NCBI RefSeq assembly: GCF_005774735.1
Contig: NZ_VBUM01000001.1
Span: forward strand, 1-64,000
From: Microbacterium sp. 5K110
GTDB lineage: Bacteria > Actinomycetota > Actinomycetes > Actinomycetales > Microbacteriaceae
Length of the DNA: 64,000 nt
Reading direction: 5' to 3'
Both the position numbers and the translations under genes were made by a program. Each line of letters begins with the position of its first letter. The stretch's first letter is position 1. Shown in pieces: positions 27,563 through 36,902 of the stretch. Under the pieces are notes generated by a model. The model did not search any database. It was given only the letters and a program-made list of their open reading frames with translations, and had not been told where the DNA came from.

Positions 27563-30500
27563 TCAGCTGCGCTGTCCCCGTCGGCGGACCGTGAGCACCG
27601 CACCGCCGAGCAGCATCAGACCGCCGAGCACGAGGGCTCCCCACGGTGCCGCGCTCCCCGTGGTGGCGAGCGCATCCCCCGAGCCGCGGGACGGCGGCAG
27701 CGGGCCCGTCGCCGTTCCCGGGCGCGGATCGGTGCCGGGGTCGGTGCTGGGGTCGGTGCTGGGGTCGGTGCCGGGGTCCGTACCGGGGTTCGTTCCCGGA
27801 TCCGTTGCCTCGCCGACGAGCTCGGCGACGCCCCAGCGCGCGGTGGTTTGGTAGCCCGTGCCGGTGGGGTCCGCCCACGTCTTCACCGAGAACCGCCCCT
27901 CGGGCCGACCGTCATTGACCTGGAAGTCGATGCCGTGCACGGTGTTGAGGCCGCCCAGCGGGACGTTGCTCTGCCCGCCCGACTGACCGGCCAGATCGAT
28001 CGCCACCTCGACGCGGTATCCCGTGTCGGTGCGACTCGTCGCGCTCGCCAGCACACGCGCCTGCTGGGCGGCGGTGTTGCCCGAGCCGAAGGAGAGCACG
28101 TTGTCGGCCGAGATGCGGATCTGCGTGTCGTTCGGACCGTAGCTGCCCGCCTTGCCGTTCCCGAGGTCGAGGAAGAGCTCGACGCTGTCCTGCTGCCACG
28201 GGTCACTCCCCGACAGATCGATCACGGGGTCGGTCACGTCGAACAGGGCGTACAGCGTGTTGCCCTGCCAGAGCGAGCGCACCTCGGCGCTCGCGCCCTC
28301 GTCCGACCCCTCGACCGTGCGAGCGGTCGTCGCGACCGCCGCGTCGGCGTAGGCGGCATCCACCTGTCCGTCCACCGTCGGCGCCACGAGCTCGGGCACC
28401 TGCAGGAACGACAGCGGCTCGAGGAAGGAGAGTCGCCCAGTCGCTCCCGGGGAGTTCCACGCCCCCACGACCTGGTCGTCGTTCACGAGGCGCACGTCGA
28501 AGTCGGCGCCCTGTCCGGCCTCGACGCCGGAGTGCGGCAGGTGGGCGAGCGTGAAGGTCACACCGTCGACGACCTCCTGCGCACCGGGGACCGAGCCGGC
28601 GACACCCGGGGCGTAGAAGTACTCTTCACCCCCGTAGGTGAACGTCACCCGGTCGGGCGTCGTCGCCGAGCGCACGAGCACCGCGAGGTACTCGGCGTTC
28701 CATCGCGCCTGCCAGCCACCGGCATCCGCCGTCAGCGGCTGGAACGGGAGGTTCCGCCATTCCGGTGCGTCGGTGAACCCGGCCCCCGGTGCAACGTCGC
28801 CCTCGAACACGTTCGCGGTCGTGACGAGCGACGGAAGCCCGGCGCTGTCGTCGATCGCGCCGTAGTACGCGGGCTTGGGCTGCAGTCCGCCGGTGAACAG
28901 CAGCGGCTGCTGCTCGGCGCGCCACGACCGGGTGTCCGTGAGACCCCACACCGTCGCGGAGAAGATCTTCTCCGCGGCCGGTGCCGCCGCCTGATACTCC
29001 CGCAGCAGGTGGAACACGTCGCGGTAGAAGTACCCCTGCCGCACCCGGTTGGGGTCGTCCGCGGGGGTGATCGTGACGTCGAGCTCGGTGATCGCCTGCA
29101 GGAGGCCGAGGCCCTCGAAGCGCTCGAGTGCGCCGCGCAAGGCGCTGATGGGCGTGTTGATCGAGGTGTGGAACTGGTGGCCCACGCCGTCGATCGGCAC
29201 GTTCGCGTCCAGCAGGCGTCGCACGAGAGCCTCGTACTGCGCGCCCTTCGCGTCGATCTCGGTGTTGTAGTCGTTGATGAAGAGCTTCACCGGACGGTCC
29301 GTGCCGGGCGCGGCGTACTCGTCGTTGAACGCCTGGTCGGCGTACTGGAACGCCAGGCGGATGAACTCCTCCCCGAGAACCTGGTACCACCGGCTGGTCC
29401 GCAGACCGTCGGGGGTCGCCTGATCGGAGATGACCTCGTTGACGACGTCCCACGCGACGAGCGGGTTGGTGTCCGAGCCGTAGGGACCGTAGTCATCCGC
29501 GATGGATGCCGCGACGTCGAAGATGTGCGTCCGCAACCGGTCGCGCAGCGCCTGCTTGTCGGCATCCGAGGTCGTCAGCTCGCGACCCGAGTCGTCCTGG
29601 AAGAACCACGCGGGGGTCTGCGAGTGCCAGACCAGCACGTGCCCGTACAGCCGGAGGTCTTCCGCCTGCGCGAAATCGAGCAGAGCGGTCGCCTCGGCGT
29701 TGCGGGCGAACTGCCCCGGCCCGGTGTACCAGGCCTCGACCTTCATGTGGTTCTCGGGCGTGATCTGGTCGTAGTGGTGCAGCAGCAGTTCGGAGGCGGC
29801 ACCCGTGGTCTCGCGCGAGTCGATCGCGACGCCCAGGGGGAAGTCGACCGTGTCCTTCACGGCGACCAGTCCGGTGTCGACCTGCGCGTCCTCGGGGACC
29901 GAGATCCGCACCTGGTCCACGAGGAACGTCGAGGTATTGCCGCTGTTGTAACGCGCCTCGATGTAGATCTCCGCGGCCGAGTCGTAGGTCGGCACGGTGA
30001 ACTCTCCGCGGACGGTGGTCCAGCCCGTGGCCGTCGCGTTCTCGATCTGCAGGAGGTTCGAGAAGTTCTGCGTGCCGCCCGACACGGTGCGTGCCGACAG
30101 GGTGAGGCCCTGACCGACGGTGGCCCCCGGCGCGAAACGCACGGCGGCGCTGATGGCGTAGGTGTTACCGGGCTCGAGCAGCCCGGCGATGTCGCGCTGG
30201 ATGCCATCACCCTCGTGGGTGCGCTCCCCGACCTGTGCGGCCGACACCGTGTCATCCGCACCGCCGTCGACGACCGTCACCTGCGGGTCCGAGGTCTCCG
30301 CCCCTGCGCGGGCCGACCAGCCGTCGAGGTCGCCGGAGTCGAAGGTCGAGTCGATGAGCACGTCGCCGGGTTGCGGGTCGCCCCCACCCGGCTCACCGGC
30401 CGGCGCTCCCACCGGGAGGGCGAACGTCCAGCCGTCGGCCACGCGCTCGGCCACGACCGTGCGCACCGCCGCGAGCGAGCCGCTGCGGTCGCCGCCGCCG

Positions 30501-31582
30501 TCGTGCACGAGAACCACCTGCCCAGGCGTGATCGCCGAACGGAGGTTCGCCGTGAGCGTGGGGACGTCCTGCGTCGCCCAGTCGTTGATCGTGTTGACCA
30601 CCGCGAGCGGCTGCATCCCGAGCGAGACGGCGGCGGCGGGGGTGTTGCCCCACGAACCGTTGGGCGCGCGGAAGTACGGCACGGGGTAGTCGTCGTCGCC
30701 CAGCGCGGAGCGGATGATCGTGAGGTTCTCCGCCATGCGGGTGGCGGCTTGCGTCTGCGTCAGCGAACCCATGTCGTCGTACGTGGTCGAGTGGTTGCAG
30801 AGCACGTGCCCCTCGGCGACGATGCGCCGGAGGAGGTCGGCGCCGCCGGGGGCGGTGATGTTCTGGCCGATGACGCAGAACACCGCGGTGATGTCGTTCT
30901 CGGCGAGGAAGTCCAGCAGCGCGGGCGTCGTGCCCGTGTTCGGGCCGTCGTCGAAGGTGAGCGCGGCGACGTTCCCGGTGCCCTGAGCGGCGGAGACCGG
31001 CGTCGCCGTCGGGTTCACGGCACCACCCGGTGCCACGTCGGGCATCTCGCCTCCTCCGGACGATCCGGTGGTCACGACGATGTCGTCGACGTAATAGGTG
31101 AACGAGGGAGTGCCGGCGATGTCGGACGTGCCGATGTACGCCTGCACGGCGGACACGTCGCCGGGCTCGGGGGTGTAGGAGCCGGAGATGGTCGTCCAGC
31201 CGGAGGCGGTCACCGTGGTGTTCCCGACCCACGTGTACGCCGGCTTCATGACCAGGCGCGCGGTCGTGTCGGGCGTACCGGGGGCCAATCGCACCCTCAG
31301 CGAGAAGTCGTAGGTCGTGCCGGCTTGGTAGATGCCCGCAGGGCTTTGGATGCCGACGTAGTCGGCGTCGCGGCCGGCGACCTCCAGCACCTTTCCGCCG
31401 TCGAGATCGACGACGCTCAGGGTGCTGTCGGTTCCGCCGCTGCGGGTCCAGGTGCCGGTGGTGCCGTCTTCGAAGTCGACGGAGGTGACGGTGGTCGGGG
31501 CGGCGACCGCAGGGGCGGCTCCGCCGAGCATGAGGGCTCCCACGGCAGCGAGGGAGATCAGGGGGGATATGCGTCTGTGCAC
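27563..31582 (-). CDS. Cell-wall-anchored multidomain acetylxylan esterase/endo-xylanase
   Basis: A 1339-residue exported enzyme for acetylated xylan. Domains: signal peptide 1-28; CBM22-like module about 32-172; CE4/NodB polysaccharide deacetylase about 200-390 with TFDDGP, HSTTYDD, RAPNG and LVHDG motifs all present; second CBM22/CBM4-like module about 407-562; GH10 xylanase about 570-900 with acid/base Glu716 (WDVVNE) and nucleophile Glu833 (ITELDV); two CBM9-like regions about 930-1055 and 1065-1255; a Thr-Asp-Pro-Gly linker; then LATTG (1305-1309), a membrane helix and a short basic tail, the class E sortase (LAxTG) pattern. GTG start with AAAGGAG 5 nt upstream. A LacI gene upstream probably controls it. 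Confidence 0.92.
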   Translation of the reverse strand: MHRRISPLISLAAVGALMLGGAAPAVAAPTTVTSVDFEDGTTGTWTRSGGTDSTLSVVDLDGGKVLEVAGRDADYVGIQSPAGIYQAGTTYDFSLRVRLAPGTPDTTARLVMKPAYTWVGNTTVTASGWTTISGSYTPEPGDVSAVQAYIGTSDIAGTPSFTYYVDDIVVTTGSSGGGEMPDVAPGGAVNPTATPVSAAQGTGNVAALTFDDGPNTGTTPALLDFLAENDITAVFCVIGQNITAPGGADLLRRIVAEGHVLCNHSTTYDDMGSLTQTQAATRMAENLTIIRSALGDDDYPVPYFRAPNGSWGNTPAAAVSLGMQPLAVVNTINDWATQDVPTLTANLRSAITPGQVVLVHDGGGDRSGSLAAVRTVVAERVADGWTFALPVGAPAGEPGGGDPQPGDVLIDSTFDSGDLDGWSARAGAETSDPQVTVVDGGADDTVSAAQVGERTHEGDGIQRDIAGLLEPGNTYAISAAVRFAPGATVGQGLTLSARTVSGGTQNFSNLLQIENATATGWTTVRGEFTVPTYDSAAEIYIEARYNSGNTSTFLVDQVRISVPEDAQVDTGLVAVKDTVDFPLGVAIDSRETTGAASELLLHHYDQITPENHMKVEAWYTGPGQFARNAEATALLDFAQAEDLRLYGHVLVWHSQTPAWFFQDDSGRELTTSDADKQALRDRLRTHIFDVAASIADDYGPYGSDTNPLVAWDVVNEVISDQATPDGLRTSRWYQVLGEEFIRLAFQYADQAFNDEYAAPGTDRPVKLFINDYNTEIDAKGAQYEALVRRLLDANVPIDGVGHQFHTSINTPISALRGALERFEGLGLLQAITELDVTITPADDPNRVRQGYFYRDVFHLLREYQAAAPAAEKIFSATVWGLTDTRSWRAEQQPLLFTGGLQPKPAYYGAIDDSAGLPSLVTTANVFEGDVAPGAGFTDAPEWRNLPFQPLTADAGGWQARWNAEYLAVLVRSATTPDRVTFTYGGEEYFYAPGVAGSVPGAQEVVDGVTFTLAHLPHSGVEAGQGADFDVRLVNDDQVVGAWNSPGATGRLSFLEPLSFLQVPELVAPTVDGQVDAAYADAAVATTARTVEGSDEGASAEVRSLWQGNTLYALFDVTDPVIDLSGSDPWQQDSVELFLDLGNGKAGSYGPNDTQIRISADNVLSFGSGNTAAQQARVLASATSRTDTGYRVEVAIDLAGQSGGQSNVPLGGLNTVHGIDFQVNDGRPEGRFSVKTWADPTGTGYQTTARWGVAELVGEATDPGTNPGTDPGTDPSTDPSTDPGTDPRPGTATGPLPPSRGSGDALATTGSAAPWGALVLGGLMLLGGAVLTVRRRGQRS
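27726..27809 (-). repeat. 12-nt tandem repeat coding the Pro/Thr/Asp/Gly linker
   Basis: Seven degenerate 12-nt units (best units GGGTCGGTGCTG) encode TDPG or TDPS tetrapeptides between the last carbohydrate-binding module and the sorting signal. A flexible wall-spanning linker; copy number may vary between strains. Confidence 0.8.
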
Positions 31583-31599
31583 GAGCGCTCCTTTGCGCA

Positions 31600-31688
31600 G
31601 TTACGTTGTGGCAGACAACATATGCGCCGGGGAGGCGCCTCCGGACCAGGAAGTTACGCAAACGTTACGAAATCTCGACGAAAGTTCC
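31600..31688 (-). promoter_or_regulatory. Upstream region of the xylanase gene
   Basis: The 147-nt gap between lacI and the xylanase holds three GTTACG copies (31600-31605, 31653-31658, 31664-31669), the last two as direct repeats 11 nt apart, a 12-bp palindrome GGAGGCGCCTCC (31631-31642), and CGAAAGTTCC (31679-31688), an imperfect copy of the operator before lacI. These are the likely regulator sites; the -10/-35 pair is not clear. Confidence 0.45.
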
Positions 31689-31729
31689 TGCGTCCACTCT
31701 CTTCGCCCGCGACGACCTCGCGGCACACG

Positions 31730-32752
31730 TCAGCGCGGGGGAGCGGTGCTGCCCCGGACGACCAGATGAGTGGCGAGGTCCACACGCGGCACGACGTCGG
31801 TGGAGTCTCGCGTGGCGGCATCCAGGACCATGCGCGTCGCCTCCGCTCCCATCCGTCGGAGGGGCTGGTGCACGGTCGTGAGGGCGGGGCTGACCCAGCG
31901 CGCGGGCGCGATGTCGTCGTACCCGACGACCGACAGATCGTCGGGGAGTCGCATCCCCCTTTCGCGGGCCGCATCGTAGACGCCGAGCGCCTGCAGATCG
32001 TTGCCGGCGAAGATCGCGGTGGGCGCGTTGTCCGATGACAGCAGGTCGCGCGCCGCATCGCGACCCCCCTCGACGTAGAAGGTGCCGAAGCGCACCCATC
32101 GCGGGTCCACGTCCAGACCCGCGCTCGCCATCGCCGAGCGATAGCCGTCCACGCGCGCGAGCGAGCAGAGCATGTCGCTCGGCCCCGTGATCGCGGCGAT
32201 CCTGCGGTGTCCGAGCTCGATGAGGTGGCGCGTGGCGGCGAGACCGCCCGACCAGTTCGCCGACCCCACGGAGGGGATGTCCGCGGGCGGATCACCCGCG
32301 GAGTCGACGATGACGAGGGGGATGCCCCGGGTCGCCAGGCGCCGTCGTTGACGATCGACGAGCGCGGACGAGACGAGGACCACGCCGGCGGGGCGACGAC
32401 GGAGCGCGCCCTCCAGCCAATCCTCTCCGAGCGAGTGCGCACCCCCGCTCTCGGTGACGACGACGGCGAGACCGCGCGCTTTGGCGACCTCTTCGACACC
32501 CGCGATGATCTCCATCGACCAGCTCGCCTCGAACTCGTGGAAGACGAGTTCGATCAGATCGCCGCGGGGCTTCTCGCTCGCCGTGCGGCGTCGGTAGCCG
32601 CGTGCGGTCAGCAGCGCATCAACGCGCGCTCGCGTGGCGGGGGAGATGTCGCCGTGACCGTTGAGGACCTTCGAGATGGTCGCGACCGAGACCCCGGCCT
32701 CGACGGCGATGTCGGCGAGACGGATGCGGGACCCGTCGGCGGCTGCGCTCAT
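31730..32752 (-). CDS. LacI family transcriptional regulator
   Basis: A 340-residue regulator with the LacI helix-turn-helix and hinge (RLADIAVEAGVSVATISKVLNGHGDISPATRARV, near residues 10-45) and a periplasmic-binding-protein-like sensor domain containing FAGNDLQALGVYDAARERG and VVGYDDI. Likely effector: xylose or a xylo-oligosaccharide, inferred from the xylanase 147 nt downstream. TAGAAT (32759-32764) ends 6 nt before the ATG, so the mRNA is probably leaderless; an operator-like palindrome overlaps the -35 position, pointing to autorepression. Confidence 0.92.
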   Translation of the reverse strand: MSAAADGSRIRLADIAVEAGVSVATISKVLNGHGDISPATRARVDALLTARGYRRRTASEKPRGDLIELVFHEFEASWSMEIIAGVEEVAKARGLAVVVTESGGAHSLGEDWLEGALRRRPAGVVLVSSALVDRQRRRLATRGIPLVIVDSAGDPPADIPSVGSANWSGGLAATRHLIELGHRRIAAITGPSDMLCSLARVDGYRSAMASAGLDVDPRWVRFGTFYVEGGRDAARDLLSSDNAPTAIFAGNDLQALGVYDAARERGMRLPDDLSVVGYDDIAPARWVSPALTTVHQPLRRMGAEATRMVLDAATRDSTDVVPRVDLATHLVVRGSTAPPR

Positions 32753-32775
32753 ACGGTCATTCTACGACGTCTCAG

Positions 32776-32786
32776 CGAAAGTTTCG
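32776..32786. promoter_or_regulatory. Predicted LacI-family operator
   Basis: CGAAAGTTTCG is a perfect palindrome around its central base and matches the CGAAAsTTTCG type bound by many actinobacterial LacI sugar regulators. It covers the expected -35 of lacI, 23 nt before its start codon. Confidence 0.7.
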
Positions 32787-32802
32787 GGTGGTTCGCGCGG
32801 GT

Positions 32803-32833
32803 TCGAGAGGCGGTCGCAAAACGCTCCTCTCGA
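32803..32833. repeat. 8-bp inverted repeat in the lacI-glutaminase gap
   Basis: TCGAGAGG (32803-32810) and CCTCTCGA (32826-32833) are perfect inverted copies 15 nt apart between lacI and the glutaminase gene. Possible operator or short hairpin. I see no other clear signal in this 169-nt gap besides the LacI site and -10. Confidence 0.4.
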
Positions 32834-32921
32834 CGCGTGACACCGCCTACGGCGGCCCCGCACGGAGCTCGAGATGGTGTGCGCGGCCTCGTCCACGCCC
32901 GATCGCTGGGAAAGTGGGGGA

Positions 32922-33872
32922 GTGACCGAGATCTGCGACCCCCGCCACTACGACCTCGAGGCGCTGCGTGCCCGGGTCCGCACCGAACGCGGTGGTGAGG
33001 TCGACGACAGCATCCCGCAGCTCGCGAACGCCGATCCCGACCTCTGCGGGGTCGCGCTCTGCCTGCCCGACGGCACGGTCCGTGCGAGCGCGGACAGTCG
33101 CGTGGCGTTCAGCGTGCAGTCGGCCGTCAAGCCGTTCCTGTTCGCCCTTGCGCTGCTCGACACCGACGGAGAGGCGTTGGAGCGCGTGGGCATCGAACCG
33201 ACGGGCGAGTCGTTCGACGCGATCAAGCTCGAGAGCGGCACGGGTCGGCCGCCGAACCCCATGGTCAACGCGGGCGCCCTGCTCACGGCATCCCTCGTCG
33301 ACGGCAGCGACGCCGAGGCTCGTTCCGCTCGCATCGCCCGCGGACTCGCCGCGTTCGCGGGACGGGAGCTCGAGGTCGACGAAGACGTCGCCCACAACGA
33401 GCACCTGCTCGGCGACCGCAACCACGCGCTCGCGCACCTCATGCGCGCTGAGGGCACATTGACCCCGAGTGCTGACGACGCGGTCGCCGTGTACGCCCGG
33501 GCGTGCGCGACGCTGGTGGATGCCGAGACCCTGGCGGTCATGGGCGCGACCCTGGCGCTGGGCGGAGTGAATCCCCGCACGGGGGAGCGGGCCGTCCCCG
33601 CCCGCGTCGCGCGCGACGTGGTGTCCGTGATGGCCACGTGCGGCGTCTACGACGGGTCGGGTCGTTGGATGCGCGCGGTCGGCATCCCGGCGAAATCGAG
33701 CGTGTCGGGGGCGATCGTGCTGGCGGTGCCCGGACGTCTCGGCGCGGCGGTCATCAGCCCGCCGCTGGATGCCCAGGGGACGAGCGTGCGCGGGCATCTC
33801 ATGAGCGAAGCACTCAGCGAGGAGCTCGGCGTGCACAGCTTCGCGGTGGGGTCGGGCCGGCCCGCGTCCTGA
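32922..33872 (+). CDS. glsA: Glutaminase
   Basis: Serine-dependent beta-lactamase-fold enzyme that hydrolyses L-glutamine to glutamate and ammonia. The 316-residue protein has the catalytic FSVQSAVKPFLF (Ser-x-x-Lys type), then RPPNPMVNAGAL, MATCGVYDGSGRW and GIPAKSSVSGAIV, all glutaminase signatures. GTG at 32922 gives a family-like start; an ATG at 32874 with GGAG upstream would add 16 residues and cannot be excluded. No signal peptide. Confidence 0.92.
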   Translation: MTEICDPRHYDLEALRARVRTERGGEVDDSIPQLANADPDLCGVALCLPDGTVRASADSRVAFSVQSAVKPFLFALALLDTDGEALERVGIEPTGESFDAIKLESGTGRPPNPMVNAGALLTASLVDGSDAEARSARIARGLAAFAGRELEVDEDVAHNEHLLGDRNHALAHLMRAEGTLTPSADDAVAVYARACATLVDAETLAVMGATLALGGVNPRTGERAVPARVARDVVSVMATCGVYDGSGRWMRAVGIPAKSSVSGAIVLAVPGRLGAAVISPPLDAQGTSVRGHLMSEALSEELGVHSFAVGSGRPAS

Positions 33873-33947
33873 GCCGGCGACGACGTGGGAGCGGTTCCCG
33901 TAAGCTCTCTGCGGTCGTGCACTGCGGCCCGGAAGGATGCCCCGCCC

Positions 33948-36323
33948 GTGCCCACCGTTCCCTCGCGCACGCGTCTCGATCTGCAAGGACTGCGGGCACT
34001 GGCCGTCGTCGGCGTGGTCGCGAGTCACCTGACCGGCTGGCCGACCGGCGGCTTCGTCGGCGTCGACGTGTTCTTCGTGCTCTCGGGCTTCCTCGTCACC
34101 GGCATCCTGCTGCGCGACCTCGCTGCCACCGGCACGATCGACCTCCGCGCGTTCTTCGCGCGGCGCATCCGGCGTCTGCTGCCGGCCGCGTTGCTCGTCC
34201 TGGCGACGGTGGTGGCCGCCGGGTTCTTCGTCTTCCATCGCGCGCGCGCCGAGCAGACGCTCGGTGACGCCCTCTCGGCGCTCGGCCTCGTGTCCAACTG
34301 GAGGTTCGGTCTCGAGGGGCGCGACTACTTCGCACCCACCGAGGTCTCTCCGCTGCAGCACTTCTGGTCGCTGTCGATCGAGGAGCAGTTCTCGCTCGTC
34401 TGGCCCCTCGTCCTGCTCGCGATGGTGGCTCTTCTCCCGGTCGCCGCCCGACGAGCGGCCGCCGCACGGTGGGTGGTCGGCGTCGCCGCGCTCGTCCTGG
34501 TCGTCGCCTCGGGCGTCGCCGCCGTTCAGCTGACCTCCGCCGATCCGATCGGCGCCTACTTCTCGACCGTCGCCCGCGCCGGAGAGCTGGGCGTGGGTGC
34601 GGTGCTGGCGGTCCTCGTCCCCGCGCTGGGGCGGATGCCGGCCGCCGCGCGCGTGCTGCTCGCCTGGGTGGGCATGGGTGCGGTCGTCGCGTCGTTCGCC
34701 GTCATCGAGCCCACGTCGTCCTTCCCCGCGCCGTGGGCGGCGCTGCCGGTCGCCGGTGCCGCTCTCGTCATCGCCGCCGGCGTCGGGGGAGACCCCCGCC
34801 ACCGGCACCTGTTCCCGTTGACGAACCCGCTGAGCGTGGCCATCGGCAACGTCTCGTACTCCCTGTACCTGTGGCACCTGCCGGTCATCGTGTTCGCCGG
34901 AGTCCTGCTTCCGGCCGGGCCGGCGTGGATGCCGATCGTGTTGCTGGTCATCACGGTGCTGACGGTGGCGACCTACCTCGGCGTCGAGCAGCCCCTTCAC
35001 CGATCGCCGTGGCTCGCACGCCCGCGTGGCAGCGGCAAGACCGGCGAAGAGATCCCCCGTCCCGCGGATGCCGGTGCGGAGGCGCCTTCGCCGGCGACGC
35101 CGCCGGTGCCCGCGGCGCGCCCCGCGGCCCTGGCCTCCCGTCCCGCCGGCTGGGTGCCCGGCCAGCGGTACTACCCCGGTTCGCGTCCCCGGCTCGCCGA
35201 TCCGGACTCGCTGCCCGTCGTGGAACCAGCCGCCGTCGTCCCGCCCGAGCCCGTCCGCGCGCCGTCGATCCCGGCCGAACCGGCGCCCGCCAACGCCCCG
35301 TCGCGAAACGCCACTTGGGCCGCGTGGCGGGAGCGTTTCGCTGCGCGCATGGGCCTGGCCATCGCGGTGCTCACGATCGGTGCCGGCGCGACGGTGCTCG
35401 CCGTCTTCGCCGCGTACGGCGCCCCGGTCCTGCAGCTCCCCGGCACCACGACGGTGGCCGCTCCCGACCCGGCGCAAGTCGCCGGGGCGCTGCCGACGTT
35501 GCAGGCGCAGTTGGCCGCCGCCGTGACCGCCGACACCTGGCCCGAGTTGCATCCCGGTCTCGACGAGGTCATCCGGGAGTCCTCGTCCGACAATCGCGCG
35601 CACGACTGCTTCACCCCGGACGTCGCACCCGACCCCGCCCGCTGCACGTTCGGCGACCCGGCGGCATCCCGTCACGTCTACCTCGTGGGCGACTCCAGCG
35701 CGATGGCGTATGCGCCGACCCTGGCCGCTCTCGCCGAGCAGAGCGGCGGAGCGTGGCGCGCCACCACGGTGGGAATGTACGGATGCCGCTTCACCGACGT
35801 CGCGGTCGAGAGTCGGGGCCCCGCGGTAGCCGCGGCGTGCGGCTCGCGGAAGGAACAGGTGCGGGCGATGATCGCCACCGATCCCGCCGACCTCGTGATC
35901 GTGTCCAACGCATTCACCCTCGGCCGCTCGGTCGACGGCGAGACCCTCGACGCGGCGCGGCTGGCCGCATCGACGTTCGCGCAGGTGGGGCCGTGGGCAC
36001 CGCCGGGGCGGACGGTGTTCCTCGCACCGCCGCCGCACGGCGCCGACCTGGATCGCTGCTACTCACCCACCAGCGGGCCGTCTGCGTGCCTGGCCGCGGT
36101 CGACGATGTCTGGATGCAGATGGAGGCGGCCACCGAAGCGGAGGCCGCGGCGACCGGCAACGCCGCCGTGAACGCCCTGCCGTTCACGTGCTGGGAGAAC
36201 GTGTGCCCCGCTTTCGCGGGCGACACTCCGGTCCGTTACGACGAGACCCACCTGACCCCCGCGTTCGCGGAGCGTCTGGCTCCCATCCTGCAGCAGGAGC
36301 TGCAGACACGCGGTCTGTACTGA
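33948..36323 (+). CDS. Membrane acyltransferase (OafA type) with C-terminal SGNH domain
   Basis: A 791-residue integral membrane O-acyltransferase that probably acetylates a cell-surface glycan. The acyltransferase-3 domain (about residues 8-345, ten helices) has RLDLQGLRALAVVGVVASHL with the essential His, FVGVDVFFVLSGF and HFWSLSIEEQF. A long Pro/Ala-rich linker (about 350-455) leads to another membrane helix (about 466-486) and an SGNH hydrolase-like domain with VYLVGDSSAMAY and the late YDETHLTP (Asp/His). GTG start with GGAAGGA upstream. Target glycan unknown. Confidence 0.9.
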   Translation: MPTVPSRTRLDLQGLRALAVVGVVASHLTGWPTGGFVGVDVFFVLSGFLVTGILLRDLAATGTIDLRAFFARRIRRLLPAALLVLATVVAAGFFVFHRARAEQTLGDALSALGLVSNWRFGLEGRDYFAPTEVSPLQHFWSLSIEEQFSLVWPLVLLAMVALLPVAARRAAAARWVVGVAALVLVVASGVAAVQLTSADPIGAYFSTVARAGELGVGAVLAVLVPALGRMPAAARVLLAWVGMGAVVASFAVIEPTSSFPAPWAALPVAGAALVIAAGVGGDPRHRHLFPLTNPLSVAIGNVSYSLYLWHLPVIVFAGVLLPAGPAWMPIVLLVITVLTVATYLGVEQPLHRSPWLARPRGSGKTGEEIPRPADAGAEAPSPATPPVPAARPAALASRPAGWVPGQRYYPGSRPRLADPDSLPVVEPAAVVPPEPVRAPSIPAEPAPANAPSRNATWAAWRERFAARMGLAIAVLTIGAGATVLAVFAAYGAPVLQLPGTTTVAAPDPAQVAGALPTLQAQLAAAVTADTWPELHPGLDEVIRESSSDNRAHDCFTPDVAPDPARCTFGDPAASRHVYLVGDSSAMAYAPTLAALAEQSGGAWRATTVGMYGCRFTDVAVESRGPAVAAACGSRKEQVRAMIATDPADLVIVSNAFTLGRSVDGETLDAARLAASTFAQVGPWAPPGRTVFLAPPPHGADLDRCYSPTSGPSACLAAVDDVWMQMEAATEAEAAATGNAAVNALPFTCWENVCPAFAGDTPVRYDETHLTPAFAERLAPILQQELQTRGLY

Positions 36324-36329
36324 ATCGCC

Positions 36330-36896
36330 TCAGGCGTCGATGTCGTCGACGCCCGGCATCCACGACGCGCCCGGCTTGCCCCACTTGCGCTTGCGGGCGA
36401 TCTTCGAGACCACCCGGCTGTCCTCTTCGTCGAGGCGGTCGATGTACAAAACGCCGTCGAGGTGGTCGAACTCGTGCTGGAGGATGCGGGCACGCCACCC
36501 CGAGACCTCGATGCGCACGGGCTCACCGTTCAGGTCGACGCCGGTGAGCATCGCGGCATCCGAACGGCGCAGCGGGAAGCGCTCACCCGGGAACGACAGA
36601 CATCCCTCGGACTCCTCTTCGGGGTCGGGGAAGCCGGGCTCGAGCGGACGGATCCACAGCTCGGGGTTGATGACGACGCCGCGCCACGGCTGCCCCTCGT
36701 CGTCTTCGTACGAGTACGTGAAGAGCCTGAGGCCCACGCCCACCTGGGGAGCCGCGAGACCCACGCCGGGAGCGGCATCCATCGTCTCGAACATGTCGGC
36801 GACGAGGGTGCGGATCTCGTCCGTGATCTCGTCGACGCGGACAGCGGGAGCATGCAGCACGGGATCGCCCATGATGCGGATCGGGAGAACGGCCAC
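36330..36896 (-). CDS. def: Peptide deformylase
   Basis: Removes the N-formyl group from nascent proteins. The 188-residue metalloenzyme has the three diagnostic motifs GVGLAAPQVGV (motif 1), EGCLSFPG (motif 2, metal-binding Cys) and QHEFDHLDG (motif 3, two His and Glu). GTG start; TAGGCT at 36903-36908 ends 6 nt upstream, implying a leaderless mRNA. Convergent with the acyltransferase, 6 nt apart. Confidence 0.96.
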   Translation of the reverse strand: MAVLPIRIMGDPVLHAPAVRVDEITDEIRTLVADMFETMDAAPGVGLAAPQVGVGLRLFTYSYEDDEGQPWRGVVINPELWIRPLEPGFPDPEEESEGCLSFPGERFPLRRSDAAMLTGVDLNGEPVRIEVSGWRARILQHEFDHLDGVLYIDRLDEEDSRVVSKIARKRKWGKPGASWMPGVDDIDA

Positions 36897-36902
36897 GTCA
36901 CC

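Noticed and set aside
27726..27809. Regular 12-nt repeats resembling a short CRISPR-like array
   Set aside because: The units are contiguous without spacers and encode the in-frame TDPG linker of the xylanase; no cas genes are present.
27323..32038. A 1571-codon open frame on the plus strand opposite the xylanase
   Set aside because: It is antisense to a gene with clear domains and is Arg/Val/His-rich without any motif; long antisense frames are expected at this GC content.
32847..36038. A 1063-codon minus-strand frame opposite glutaminase and the acyltransferase
   Set aside because: Low-complexity Arg/Gly/Glu/Asp sequence without motifs; the plus-strand genes have clear catalytic residues.
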